Position numbers and translations under genes: made by a program. Positions 33,342 to 41,975 of a stretch of DNA of 64,000 nucleotides are shown one piece after another. The notes beneath the pieces are model-generated. The model did no database searches and had not been told where the DNA came from. It worked only from the letters and a program-made list of their open reading frames with translations. Origin of the DNA: Paenibacillus sp. 32352. GTDB taxonomy: Bacteria; Bacillota; Bacilli; Paenibacillales; NBRC-103111. The stretch spans positions 124,001 through 188,000 of the forward strand of contig NZ_MZNT01000008.1 in assembly GCF_002042965.1 (NCBI RefSeq). Direction: 5' to 3'. Positions within the stretch are counted from its first letter, which is position 1. Every line of letters starts with the position of its first letter.

Positions 33342-34379
33342 ATGCCCGCAAAGGACAGTTCAATGATGCGATTGGAAGTGGATAATTTGCATGTCTCCTT
33401 CACGACCCATGGAGGCGAGGTGAAGGCGGTACGCGGCGTCAGCTTCAAGCTCGGGCAGGGAGAGACCCTGGCCATCGTAGGGGAATCCGGCTGCGGCAAG
33501 AGCGTTACGGCCCGCAGCGTGATGCGTCTGCTTCCCGAGCAGACCTCGAGGATTACCCGGGGCAGCATCCGCTTCGAGGGCAAGGAGCTGACGAAGCTCA
33601 CGGAGAAGCAGCTGCGCGAGCTGAGAGGCGCCGAAATCGCGATGATTTTTCAAGACGCGATGACCGCACTGAATCCGACGATCTCGATCGGAGAGCAGAT
33701 CATGGAAGGGGTGATCCGCCATCGGAAGCTCCCGCGTGCAGAGGCGCGCAATCTGGCGGTGGAGATGCTCGGCCTTGTCGGCATCTCACATCCCGAGATG
33801 CGGATGAAGCAATATCTGCACGAATTCAGCGGCGGAATGAGACAGCGGATGATGATTGCTATAGCGGCGGTATGCAATCCGTCGATCCTGATCGCCGATG
33901 AGCCGACGACAGCGCTCGATGTCACGATTCAGGCGCAAATTATCGAGCTGTTTCAAATGCTTCAGAAGAAAACCGGGGTGTCGATCATCATCATCACGCA
34001 TGACCTCGGGGTCGTCGCCAAAATCGCCGACCGGGTAGCCGTCATGTATGCAGGGCAAATCGTGGAGAGCGGCACGGTGCATGAGCTGTTCCATAACCCG
34101 CAGCATCCGTATACGAAGGGGCTGCTCGCTTCCATGCCGCGCCTGGATACGGACCGTACGCAGCCGCTGACGCCGATTCCGGGTACGCCTCCAGATTTGT
34201 TCGCTCCTCCTCGGGGCTGTGCGTTCACCGCCCGCTGCCCCTATGCGATGGAGGTATGTGAGCTGCATCCGCCAGCGCAGACGAACATCTCTCATGGCCA
34301 TACAGCGGCCTGCTGGCTGCAGGATCCGCGGGCCCGGAAGCTTTTTCCACCGACGGGCAATGTCAAAAAGGCTCTATAG
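33342..34379 (+). CDS. dppD: DppD peptide ABC transporter ATP-binding subunit
   Basis: This 345-residue ATPase has Walker A GESGCGKSVTARS near residue 47, signature FSGGMRQRMMIA near 164, and Walker B ILIADEPTTALD near 184. The C-terminal oligopeptide-transporter domain includes the conserved cysteines in GCAFTARCPYAMEVC and a later CW. Such transporters usually use two different ATPases (DppD plus DppF or YkfD). No second one is in the window, so it either homodimerises or borrows a partner. GGAGG precedes the start. Confidence 0.93.
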   Translation: MPAKDSSMMRLEVDNLHVSFTTHGGEVKAVRGVSFKLGQGETLAIVGESGCGKSVTARSVMRLLPEQTSRITRGSIRFEGKELTKLTEKQLRELRGAEIAMIFQDAMTALNPTISIGEQIMEGVIRHRKLPRAEARNLAVEMLGLVGISHPEMRMKQYLHEFSGGMRQRMMIAIAAVCNPSILIADEPTTALDVTIQAQIIELFQMLQKKTGVSIIIITHDLGVVAKIADRVAVMYAGQIVESGTVHELFHNPQHPYTKGLLASMPRLDTDRTQPLTPIPGTPPDLFAPPRGCAFTARCPYAMEVCELHPPAQTNISHGHTAACWLQDPRARKLFPPTGNVKKAL

Positions 34380-34398
34380 GCCGGCTGCGCCGGCTTTT
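34380..34398 (+). terminator. Intercistronic hairpin between dppD and dppE
   Basis: GCCGGC, TGC loop, GCCGGC, then four T, directly after the dppD stop. It is short and GC-rich. It probably causes partial termination or protects the mRNA end and so tunes dppE against the upstream genes. Confidence 0.6.
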
Positions 34399-34436
34399 AG
34401 ATAAATAAACGATGTAGAAGAAGGGGAGAAGTGCTT

Positions 34437-36071
34437 ATGAAAAAAGTATCCGCATTGCTCGTCAGCTGCGCCCTGTTATTCGGCACGGCCCTCGCCGGCT
34501 GTACCAAGGATGAAGGCTCCGGGGTCAAAACGGAAAGCGGCAAGGAAGCCAAGGCCAAAATTTTGACTTATAACAACCTGAAGGAACCGACATCCCTGGA
34601 TCCGCCGATCGGCTTCGACCAAGCGTCCTATGACATCGTCAACAATGCGTTCGAAGGCTTGACGCGTCTTGGCAAGAACCATTCGCCGGAGCCGGCTATG
34701 GCCAAGGAATGGAAGATCGCTCCGGACGGCAAGAAATATACGTTTACCCTGAGAGACGGCATCAAATGGACGAATGGGGAGCCGGTGAAGGCCGCAGACT
34801 TCGAATATGCGTGGAAGCGGCTGCTGGATCCTAAGACAGCCTCGGACGCAGCGTTTCTCGCTTACCCCATCGAGGGGGCAGAGGCTTACAACTCCGGTAA
34901 GGGTACTGCTGACGGCGTTAAGGTGAAGGCCGTTGATGATAAAACCCTCGAGGTGAATCTCGCCTATCCTGCTTCGTGGCTGCTCGGCATGGTGGCGAGC
35001 CCGGCATTTTTCCCTGTGAATAAGGGAGCGGTGGATAAGAGCGCGAAATGGGCGGGCGAAGCATCGACTATTGTAAGCAATGGGCCGTTCAAGATTGCCG
35101 AATGGAAGCATGACAGCGAGCTGAAGCTCGTCAGAAACGATCAATATTGGGACGCAGCCAACGTCAAGCTGGACGGCGTAACCTATAAAATGATTAACGA
35201 TTCCAACACGGCCTACCAGCTTTTCACGACGGGTGAGATCCTTGTCTCCAATACGACGGGAGCGATTCCGGCGGATCTAAGCGACAAATTGTTCGCAGAG
35301 AATAAGGTGAAGGTCGAGGATGGCGCGGGACAGGCGTTCTATCGTTTCAATACGAAGATGGCGCCGTTTAACAACGTGAACATCCGCAAAGCGTTCGTAG
35401 CGGCTGTAGATAGACAGAAGCTGGTGGATCTTGTGCTCAAGCAAAAGCAGAAGCCGGCCGATGGTTACGTATCACCGGGACTGAAGGACCCTGCCGGCGG
35501 GGATTTCCGCAAGGTCGGCGGCAGCCTGATCAAGTTCGATGCTGCAGAAGCAAAGAAGCTGCTGGAAAAAGGCATGCAGGAAGCGGGCTATAAGACGCTG
35601 CCGGAAGTGACGCTGACTTACAACACGAACGATGTCAGCCAAAGAATCGCGCAGGCGCTCCAGGCGATGTTCAAAGACAATCTGGGCGTCGATATCAAGC
35701 TGGCTAATAAAGAAGGCAAAGTATTAACGGATGAACAGAAGAAGCTGCAGCTTCAATTCTCCCGTTCCTCGTTCCTTCCGGATTTTGCCGACCCGATCAA
35801 CTTCCTGGACGGTTTCCAATCGACGAACGCCTTCAGCCGGACCGGATGGGTTAACGCTTCTTATGATAAATTGATCAAGGACGCATATAATGAACCGGAT
35901 GAAGCTAAACGCTTCAAAATGATGCATGATGCTGAGAAAATTTTGATGGATGAGGCCCCAATCTTGCCGCTCTATTTCTACAACAATGCTTATCTGCAAA
36001 GCGACAAGGTGGACGGTGTCGTCAGACACGCCTTCGGCTTCATCGACTTTAAGTGGGCGGATATTAAATAA
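34437..36071 (+). CDS. dppE: DppE peptide-binding lipoprotein
   Basis: This 544-residue family 5 solute-binding protein captures peptides outside the membrane for DppBCD. The signal peptide ends at the lipobox LAGC (MKKVSALLVSCALLFG, then TALAGC), so the mature protein is lipid-anchored. The family opening EPTSLDPPIGFDQASYDIVNNAFEGL follows at about residue 45. The ATG at 34437 is chosen over a GTG two codons upstream because of its spacing from AGGGGAG. The 197-bp gap to ldcA holds a palindrome related to the MITE-like element. Confidence 0.93.
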   Translation: MKKVSALLVSCALLFGTALAGCTKDEGSGVKTESGKEAKAKILTYNNLKEPTSLDPPIGFDQASYDIVNNAFEGLTRLGKNHSPEPAMAKEWKIAPDGKKYTFTLRDGIKWTNGEPVKAADFEYAWKRLLDPKTASDAAFLAYPIEGAEAYNSGKGTADGVKVKAVDDKTLEVNLAYPASWLLGMVASPAFFPVNKGAVDKSAKWAGEASTIVSNGPFKIAEWKHDSELKLVRNDQYWDAANVKLDGVTYKMINDSNTAYQLFTTGEILVSNTTGAIPADLSDKLFAENKVKVEDGAGQAFYRFNTKMAPFNNVNIRKAFVAAVDRQKLVDLVLKQKQKPADGYVSPGLKDPAGGDFRKVGGSLIKFDAAEAKKLLEKGMQEAGYKTLPEVTLTYNTNDVSQRIAQALQAMFKDNLGVDIKLANKEGKVLTDEQKKLQLQFSRSSFLPDFADPINFLDGFQSTNAFSRTGWVNASYDKLIKDAYNEPDEAKRFKMMHDAEKILMDEAPILPLYFYNNAYLQSDKVDGVVRHAFGFIDFKWADIK

Positions 36072-36155
36072 CCGCCGGATTCATTCGGAATAACGGCATG
36101 AAGGTGCTAGAGCATCCGGGAATCCTAGTTTTGCAGGAACTATGCTAAATATGGA

Positions 36156-36191
36156 GGTGGGGTATGCCTCGGAGGAGGGGCATATCCCACC
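36156..36191. repeat. Palindrome related to the MITE-like element
   Basis: GGTGGGGTATGCC and GGCATATCCCACC pair around a 10-nt loop. The arm shares GGTGGGGTAT and CC with the inner arms of the element at 28462-28716. It may be a remnant or a small relative of that family, sitting between dppE and the carboxypeptidase gene. Confidence 0.5.
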
Positions 36192-36268
36192 GGAATATAT
36201 TATCAATAGTTCAAGGTTTTCGGGTTAGTTGACAGACATTAGCGCCTTCCAAGGCAGGAGGAAAGCAC

Positions 36269-37198
36269 ATGATGAGGCTAGTCAAACCGCCCCATCTCCT
36301 TCCGGGCGATACCGTAGGCATTACGGCTCCGGCAAGCTGGGGAGACAGGGAACAGATTCGCGCGGCATCCGCCTGTCTGGAGCGGCTGGGGCTTCAAGTC
36401 AGATTGGGTGATACGCTGTCCGGACAGCATGGCTACCTTGCAGGAACGGATGATGAGCGAGCTCGAGAATTGAACGGGATGTTTGCCGACCCGGAGATCA
36501 AGGCAATTATTTGCGCCCGAGGGGGCTATGGTACAGGCAGAATCGCCGATCAGCTGGACTACGATCTCATCCGGGCCAATCCGAAAATATTTTGGGGCTA
36601 CAGCGATATTACTTTTTTGCATACGGCGATCTTGAAGAAGGCTGGACTGGTTACGTTCCATGGCCCGATGATGATTGATTTGGAAAAGGACAGCGACCCG
36701 CTTACGGTTCAGAACTACGAAACGATGCTGCGTCCATCCGTCCTGCGGTATACCGAAGACATATCCTCGCTGCAGGTGCTGGTGGATGGAGAAGCAGGCG
36801 GGCAGTTGGTCGGCGGCAACCTGACGCTTCTGACGAGCACGCTGGGGACGCCTTATGAGCTGGATACGAAAGGGCGGCTCCTCTTTATCGAGGATATTGA
36901 TGAGGAGCCGTACCGCGTGGACCGGATGCTGAATCAGCTAAGGCTGGCGGGTAAATTCGCCGATGCTGCCGGCATTTTAATCTGTGATTTTAACAATTGT
37001 GTTCCGAACAAGCGTAAGCAATCGCTTTCTTTGGAGCAGGTGATTGAGGATCATGTCGTATCTGCCGGCAAGCCTACGATGGCTGGCTTCAAGATCGGTC
37101 ATTGTTCCCCGAATATAGCCGTGCCTCATGGTATAGAAGCTAGAATGAGCACGCAGCAGAAGGTGCTGGAATGTATAGAACCCGGTGTTGAGACATAA
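36269..37198 (+). CDS. ykfA: L,D-carboxypeptidase (S66 family, YkfA/LdcA-like)
   Basis: This 309-residue cytoplasmic serine carboxypeptidase cleaves the L,D bond of murein tetrapeptides. The S66 elements are visible: ICARGGYGTGRI near residue 75, nucleophile Ser in WGYSDITFLH near 110, Glu in EDIDEEPYRVDRML near 210 and His in IGHCSPN near 280. GGAGG is 7 nt before the ATG at 36269. The position after dppE matches ykfA of B. subtilis, so it is probably part of murein-peptide recycling. Confidence 0.88.
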   Translation: MMRLVKPPHLLPGDTVGITAPASWGDREQIRAASACLERLGLQVRLGDTLSGQHGYLAGTDDERARELNGMFADPEIKAIICARGGYGTGRIADQLDYDLIRANPKIFWGYSDITFLHTAILKKAGLVTFHGPMMIDLEKDSDPLTVQNYETMLRPSVLRYTEDISSLQVLVDGEAGGQLVGGNLTLLTSTLGTPYELDTKGRLLFIEDIDEEPYRVDRMLNQLRLAGKFADAAGILICDFNNCVPNKRKQSLSLEQVIEDHVVSAGKPTMAGFKIGHCSPNIAVPHGIEARMSTQQKVLECIEPGVET

Positions 37199-37211
37199 GG
37201 AGGCAGCGTTT

Positions 37212-38315
37212 ATGAACATAAAAAGCATTGAAGTGATGAGGCAGTCAACTCCGCTGAAAAAGCCATTCAAGACCGCCCTGCGCACGGTATATAACGCAGA
37301 ATCGATTCTTGTGCGGATTCAGACCGATGACGGCAGAACCGGATGGGGAGAGGCACCCGCGACTATCGTCATTACGGGAGACAGCTTGGACAGCATCCAT
37401 TCCGCTATCGCCCATACGTTTACTCCGCTTTTGATTGGCCGCAGCTTGCTTGCGTACGAGCAAATATTGCAGACGATCCATCAGTCCATGGTCGGCAGCA
37501 GCAGCGCCAAAGCGGCCGTCGATATGGCCGTATATGATTTGGTCGCGCAGTACTGCGGCCTTCCTTTGTACCAGTTTCTTGGAGGCTATAAGGATCAGCT
37601 GGAGACGGATTTCACCGTTAGCGTCAACTCGCCCAAGGAGATGGGGGAGGATGCCGTCCGCTATGTGAAGGAAGGCTTCAATGTGCTGAAGATTAAAGTA
37701 GGCAAGGATGATATTCAGCAGGATATCGAGCGGATCAAGGAAATCCGCAGCTGCGTCGGCAGCGGTATCCGCATCCGTATTGACGCGAATCAGGGCTGGC
37801 AGGTGAAGGATGCCGTCCGTTCCATCCGCCGTATGGAGGACATGGGGCTGGATATTGAGCTGGTGGAGCAGCCTGTCAAGGCGCATGATATCGAAGGGCT
37901 CAAGGCGGTTACCGATGCGGTGGAAACGCCGGTGATGGCGGATGAGAGCGTGTTTTCCCCTGCGCAGGCATTTGAAGTGCTGAAGCGCCGTGCTGCCGAT
38001 ATGATCAATATTAAGCTGATGAAATCCGGCGGCATCTATAAAGCTCAGCTCATTAACCAAATCGCCGAGGAATTCGGCGTAGAGTGCATGGTCGGCAGCA
38101 TGATTGAATCCCGCGTGGCCGTTACCGCTGCGGCGCATTTGGCGGCAAGCAAAAAAAATATTACCCGATTCGATTTCGACTCCCCGCTTATGATGCAGAA
38201 CGATATTGTAGATGGCGGCGTTCAGTATGACGGCAGAAGGATGACATTCCCTAACGAAGCGGGTCTTGGCATACGTAATGTAGCCTATACGCAAAGCGTA
38301 GGGGTGGGATCATGA
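37212..38315 (+). CDS. ykfB: L-Ala-D/L-Glu epimerase (enolase superfamily, YkfB)
   Basis: This 367-residue enolase-superfamily epimerase converts L-Ala-D-Glu to L-Ala-L-Glu. The catalytic lysines are in VLKIKVGK near residue 160 and NIKLMKSGG near 265. The Mg ligands are in RIDANQGW, LVEQP and MADESVF. The start at 37212 has AAGGAGG upstream. The 3' end overlaps the next start by 4 bp (ATGA). Its presence with DppA, the L,D-carboxypeptidase and the NlpC/P60 peptidase supports full degradation of murein tripeptide to amino acids. Confidence 0.92.
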   Translation: MNIKSIEVMRQSTPLKKPFKTALRTVYNAESILVRIQTDDGRTGWGEAPATIVITGDSLDSIHSAIAHTFTPLLIGRSLLAYEQILQTIHQSMVGSSSAKAAVDMAVYDLVAQYCGLPLYQFLGGYKDQLETDFTVSVNSPKEMGEDAVRYVKEGFNVLKIKVGKDDIQQDIERIKEIRSCVGSGIRIRIDANQGWQVKDAVRSIRRMEDMGLDIELVEQPVKAHDIEGLKAVTDAVETPVMADESVFSPAQAFEVLKRRAADMINIKLMKSGGIYKAQLINQIAEEFGVECMVGSMIESRVAVTAAAHLAASKKNITRFDFDSPLMMQNDIVDGGVQYDGRRMTFPNEAGLGIRNVAYTQSVGVGS

Positions 38316-39244
38316 GCATGAGCATGGAGCGGATGGTTGTCGCGGTCTCCGTTGCCACGGTGTGGACGAATCCTCAATCCTCGCGTTCACTGGATGCGCC
38401 TGCCTTACAGCAGCCTGCAGCTATAAGATCATGGTTAGAGAATATGGCGTTGGAGGACCGTCTGGATTTATACAGCAGCAACCGGATCCAAACCCAAGCT
38501 GTATACGGCACGTCCGTATTAGCTGTCGAGGAGCAAGGGGACTGGGTGAAAGTGCTTATTCCCCAGCAGGGGACCCGCAAGGAGGCGGGGGGGTATCCTG
38601 GATGGATTCCCCGCTGCCAATTAGTGTCCGAATCTACTGAGCTGGCGAGCAGCAAGAGAGCGGAGGTTATCACCAATACCGCCTGGCTCTACCTGACTCC
38701 GGCTGAGCCGCTCATTGAATTAAGCTTCTTGTCGTCGCTCCCTGTACTTGAAGCTGCCGATCCTTGGATTAAGGTACATATTCCGGGGGCGGAAGGCATC
38801 GGGTATGTAAAAGCGGAAGAAGTACGCTTGATCAACGGATTCCTAAGCCCTAAACCAGGCTCGGGCCATGTCGGGCAGTTCATTTTGGATAGGGCGATGC
38901 AGTTCTTGGATTTGCCTTATTTATGGGGCGGCATGTCAGCCTTTGGCTATGACTGCTCCGGGTTCGCTCACTCGATGCACCGCTATGCGGGAATATCGAT
39001 TCCGAGGGACGCCTCCGATCAGGTTCATTACGGTACCTCTATTGAGAAGGACCGGTTGGAGCCGGGAGACTTGCTGTTTTTCGCTTACGAGGAAGGCAAG
39101 GGAGCCGTTCATCATGTCGGAATCTATGCAGGCGGCGGACGAATGATTCATTCTCCCGAGACGATAAAAAGTATAGAAGTGGTCGAGCTGAGCAGCTATA
39201 AGCTGATCAAAGAGCACTGCATGTCCAGGCGTTATTGGGAATAG
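38312..39244 (+). CDS. ykfC: NlpC/P60 gamma-D-glutamyl-L-diamino acid endopeptidase (YkfC-like)
   Basis: This 310-residue cysteine peptidase cleaves the bond between D-Glu and diaminopimelate in murein peptides with a free N-terminal L-Ala. Two SH3-like domains occupy residues 1-180. The NlpC/P60 domain follows, with catalytic Cys in YDCSGFAHSM near 212 and His in VHHVGIYAGGG near 270; a further His is in MIHSPET. No signal peptide is present, as in B. subtilis YkfC, so it works on imported peptides. The start overlaps the ykfB stop. A terminator follows. The B. subtilis operon continues with the ATPase gene ykfD, which is missing here. Confidence 0.92.
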   Translation: MSMSMERMVVAVSVATVWTNPQSSRSLDAPALQQPAAIRSWLENMALEDRLDLYSSNRIQTQAVYGTSVLAVEEQGDWVKVLIPQQGTRKEAGGYPGWIPRCQLVSESTELASSKRAEVITNTAWLYLTPAEPLIELSFLSSLPVLEAADPWIKVHIPGAEGIGYVKAEEVRLINGFLSPKPGSGHVGQFILDRAMQFLDLPYLWGGMSAFGYDCSGFAHSMHRYAGISIPRDASDQVHYGTSIEKDRLEPGDLLFFAYEEGKGAVHHVGIYAGGGRMIHSPETIKSIEVVELSSYKLIKEHCMSRRYWE

Positions 39245-39257
39245 TACGGACTATGAG

Positions 39258-39289
39258 AAGAGCCTGAAGCGAAGCTTCGGGTTCTTTTT
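39258..39289 (+). terminator. Terminator of the dpp-ykf operon
   Basis: AGAGCCTGAAGC and GCTTCGGGTTCT form a 12-bp stem with two G-T pairs around GAA, followed by five T. Confidence 0.85.
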
Positions 39290-39427
39290 AGGCATCTCGC
39301 CTAAATTTCGATTTATGTAATATTGTTTTAAACCATTCATGACCTATATTCCAGACATCCCCAATGATATGATGCTCTTATACCTGCTGCGCAGCGGGAC
39401 GATGTGATAAGGAAAGGGGCTTCAAGA

Positions 39428-40132
39428 ATGGGGAAGGATCATATCATTAGAGCGATGCTGTCTGAAAAGGTGAGTATGACACCGAATGGGTTTGAGGCAA
39501 ACCAATTAAATCCCAAGCAGTTTGCAGAGTGCCACGAATTGTTTTTTGACAAGATTTTAGACATTAGTGCATCGGATATAACGGGTGTAGAGGGCTATGG
39601 TGAGTTTAACGATGAATGCACAACAGAATATGGGACCTGCAGAGAATTCCTGATCGATACCTTCGCAGAGGATAGAGAAGGCTACTGGTATAACTGGAGA
39701 GAAATGTTCGAAACGACGGTTCTGGAGCGAGAATTCTTCGAGCAATACTTCAAGGAAATGGAAGATAGAATTGATTATTGTGAAGGGAAGCGTTATTTGG
39801 TTTACAACAATACGTTTTTCGTGAATATGATTACAGATGGCAGGACGATGGTCGGTTTCCCTGACTGGAGCCGATCCGGTATTTGTGATTTCCTCCTGGA
39901 TTTTGCCATAATGGACTTAAATAAGCCTTACTTGCGAATACCGGAATTGTTGGTCCAGTATTGCGAGAACATGGGCATCAACATACCCGATTTCAAAGAA
40001 AGATTCTTATGTATGGCCTACTATAAAGGGATCGACACCTTGCGCTGGCATGCTTCGATCGATGACACAGAATCGTGCGGGTCCATAATGAAATCCATCC
40101 GTGAACTGAAAGATCGGCTATACGCCTTATAG
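39428..40132 (+). CDS. Degenerate aminoglycoside-phosphotransferase-like protein
   Basis: This 234-residue protein resembles the C-terminal part of the aminoglycoside/choline kinase family. Near residue 130 the segment YLVYNNTFFVNMITDGRTMVG aligns with the usual LVHGDxxxxNxLxxxGRxxG, and PDWSRSGICDFLLDFAIMDL aligns with IDWxxAxxGDPxxDLA. The catalytic HGD is replaced by YNN, so the catalytic Asp is lost, while the DW metal motif remains. It would be a pseudokinase or a drifted kinase. The alignment is by eye and could be wrong. The ATG at 39428 is preferred to a GTG at 39404 for its AAAGGGG site. Confidence 0.5.
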   Translation: MGKDHIIRAMLSEKVSMTPNGFEANQLNPKQFAECHELFFDKILDISASDITGVEGYGEFNDECTTEYGTCREFLIDTFAEDREGYWYNWREMFETTVLEREFFEQYFKEMEDRIDYCEGKRYLVYNNTFFVNMITDGRTMVGFPDWSRSGICDFLLDFAIMDLNKPYLRIPELLVQYCENMGINIPDFKERFLCMAYYKGIDTLRWHASIDDTESCGSIMKSIRELKDRLYAL

Positions 40133-40143
40133 ATGGTGATGCT

Positions 40144-40836
40144 ATGAAATACGAGAATGCCTGCGATGTATTACCAGAGGAGCTGTTGAGAGAAGTTCAG
40201 AAATACGCGGCAGGTAAGCTTCTATATATTCCTTCCGGAGAGGAAAAAAGAGCCTGGGGCGAAACGTCCGGTTACCGGGAGAAGCTGCAGCGGCGCAACC
40301 TGATGATTCGCAATAAATATGCTAATGGAATGACGGTTTCGGAGCTTGCGGATGAGTACTTTTTATCCTTGGATTCTATCAAGAAAATCATCTATTCGAA
40401 GAAAAATGATAGAAACTTAACCTATTGTCCGACTATTGGATCAGCGGTACAATATGCCAGTATCGGGATGATCGAGGAATGGATTCAATGCTATCTGCTG
40501 CTTACCCACAAAGCTGCTCCCCTTCTACATGATTTCATCAAGGAAGATCATTTGTATTTTGGCGTCGTGAAGCTCCCGCTTCGTCTCGTTCAGTATGATG
40601 GAGCAGAGCTGGAGGAAGAACATGGCATTGAAGAGGATACAGCCGCCCTCCCGCCGCTTCTTATTCAATATGAGGCAGGCAAGTTTTATTGTATCGTACA
40701 GCAAGAGTTGCTGGGCACGTTAAAACAACACAAAGTCAACGCTTATCCGACGATCATTGTATTGAAAGGGAACGCCGATTATAAACGGTTTATGAAATAC
40801 TATGGAACCGTATTATTTTTTGTTGATAAAGGCTAA
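40144..40836 (+). CDS. CD3324-like HTH protein with extra C-terminal domain
   Basis: This is a 230-residue protein. The first 90 residues match the CD3324/Mor-like small HTH family (MKYENACDVLPEELLREVQK, then KLLYIPS). The helix-turn-helix lies near 63-83 (MTVSELADEYFLSLDSIKKI). CD3324 proteins normally end near residue 90; here about 140 further residues follow without recognised motifs (KLPLRLVQYDGAELEEEHG, QYEAGKFYCIVQQELLG). It could be a DNA-binding sensor. It starts 11 bp after the degenerate kinase gene. Confidence 0.65.
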   Translation: MKYENACDVLPEELLREVQKYAAGKLLYIPSGEEKRAWGETSGYREKLQRRNLMIRNKYANGMTVSELADEYFLSLDSIKKIIYSKKNDRNLTYCPTIGSAVQYASIGMIEEWIQCYLLLTHKAAPLLHDFIKEDHLYFGVVKLPLRLVQYDGAELEEEHGIEEDTAALPPLLIQYEAGKFYCIVQQELLGTLKQHKVNAYPTIIVLKGNADYKRFMKYYGTVLFFVDKG

Positions 40837-40923
40837 CAGACCGGGTCCAAGTCAGCCTGCTTTTATTAACAATAATAAATGGGTCTTGTTTAAATGATAA
40901 AAAATTATTAAAATAATCCCTAG

Positions 40924-40947
40924 GGCAAAAGAAATAAAGCTTTCGCC
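40924..40947 (+). repeat. Conserved hairpin, copy 1
   Basis: GGCAAAAG, 8-nt loop AAATAAAG, CTTTCGCC. Closely related hairpins stand directly before both DUF2294 genes (41087-41106 and 41932-41955). The rest of the 40837-41125 gap holds a terminator at 41012. Confidence 0.5.
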
Positions 40948-41011
40948 TTTACCAGATTTACTACACCTAACCACTAATTCGGCATTAATGAACCAGAGAT
41001 AGCGCTGGACA

Positions 41012-41059
41012 TAAGCCTAAATAAGAGTTGTTCATGACAACTTTTATTTAGGCTTTTTT
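41012..41059 (+). terminator. Terminator, duplicated at 42705
   Basis: AAGCCTAAATAAGAGTTGT pairs with ACAACTTTTATTTAGGCTT around TCATG (one mismatch), with six T. Together with about 30 bp before it, it is repeated after the second DUF2294 gene. Confidence 0.9.
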
Positions 41060-41086
41060 GCTTCTAGTTCCTATTAAATAATTGAG

Positions 41087-41106
41087 GGTAAAAGACTAGC
41101 TTTACC
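41087..41106 (+). repeat. Conserved hairpin, copy 2
   Basis: GGTAAAAG, loop ACTAG, CTTTACC, with a bulged A. It is followed by TAAACTGAGGATG, the same order as in copy 3 before the second paralogue. Confidence 0.5.
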
Positions 41107-41125
41107 TAAACTGAGGATGGGTTTT

Positions 41126-41830
41126 TTGGATAAAAATGAAAAGCAAACTCAAAACGAAATTGCGAGCCACATCGGAAGATTGCTGCGAGAAGCCTTTGGA
41201 AAAGGGCCGCAGTCGATTTTTGTCAGTATCAGTCGTCCGTTTATTATCATATATTTAAGGAAATTTTTATCGCCAACGGAGAAGATTCTTCTTCAGCAAG
41301 ATGAGGTTTATTCCGTTCAGCATACTAGAGACTTAGTGATGAGGTCGTTGATCCCGGAGATTAAAGCCTATTTGCTGCTGCTGACTGGAATGAACATTCG
41401 GGAATTTTACTATGACTGGGGATTGCATAACCATTCGGGCATACTTGTCGGAATAGAATCCGAAGACAGCCAGCAGGATTTCAGTCCGCAGGAATGGTAT
41501 GCAGGGAAAGAGGAGCTGCATCAGGAAATCGATAGAATCAGCCATCAGATCCAAAAAAAACCGGATGAAACCCAGTCATATTTGATTAATGAAAGGACAC
41601 TTCTGGTTATCAGAACGGGGATTCTGATTAGCATTGGCAAAGAGCTGATTCGGCTTGGCTTTGAAGAAAGCTTAAAGTTGGCAGAGCGAAATCTTGAAAA
41701 AAGTCATTTGTTCAATAACAATCAGTTTCAAAAAATTTTAAATTGCCGGATTGTGGATGTATTTGCTGACTGGGACTTTCATCTGGATAAGAGCGTTATC
41801 GTGTTTATCTTAAGACCATTTCAGGAATAA
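41126..41830 (+). CDS. DUF2294 protein, first paralogue
   Basis: This 234-residue protein has two DUF2294-like halves. The first has EAFGKGPQSIFVSISRPFII near residues 25-45, and the second has KKPDETQSYLINERTLLVIR near 145-165. Each is followed by a helix and a strand, ending DWGLHNHSGILVGI and DWDFHLDKSVIVFIL. An ATG at 41117 lies too close to GAGG to be served by it. The TTG at 41126 is well spaced and matches the same LDK start in the paralogue. The function is unknown. The nearby histidine kinase suggests signalling. Confidence 0.72.
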   Translation: MDKNEKQTQNEIASHIGRLLREAFGKGPQSIFVSISRPFIIIYLRKFLSPTEKILLQQDEVYSVQHTRDLVMRSLIPEIKAYLLLLTGMNIREFYYDWGLHNHSGILVGIESEDSQQDFSPQEWYAGKEELHQEIDRISHQIQKKPDETQSYLINERTLLVIRTGILISIGKELIRLGFEESLKLAERNLEKSHLFNNNQFQKILNCRIVDVFADWDFHLDKSVIVFILRPFQE

Positions 41831-41931
41831 CAATCCAATTCGCTCTAATCATGGATAGAATGCAGCCAGAAGTGAATAATAAATGAAGTTTCTGTTGTTT
41901 TATTCCAAATAAGTAATTACAATGAATCTGG

Positions 41932-41955
41932 GGTGAAAGAAATAATGCTTTTGCC
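41932..41955 (+). repeat. Conserved hairpin, copy 3
   Basis: GGTGAAAG, 8-nt loop AAATAATG, CTTTTGCC, followed by TAAATAGAGGATG. Compared with copy 1, the stem changes are compensated by wobble pairs, so the hairpin shape is kept. Confidence 0.5.
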
Positions 41956-41975
41956 TAAATAGAGGATGAATGATC

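Noticed and set aside
37245..38294. 349-codon open frame antisense to ykfB
   Set aside because: It is an out-of-frame shadow of the enolase-superfamily gene, whose active-site motifs are all in place on the plus strand.
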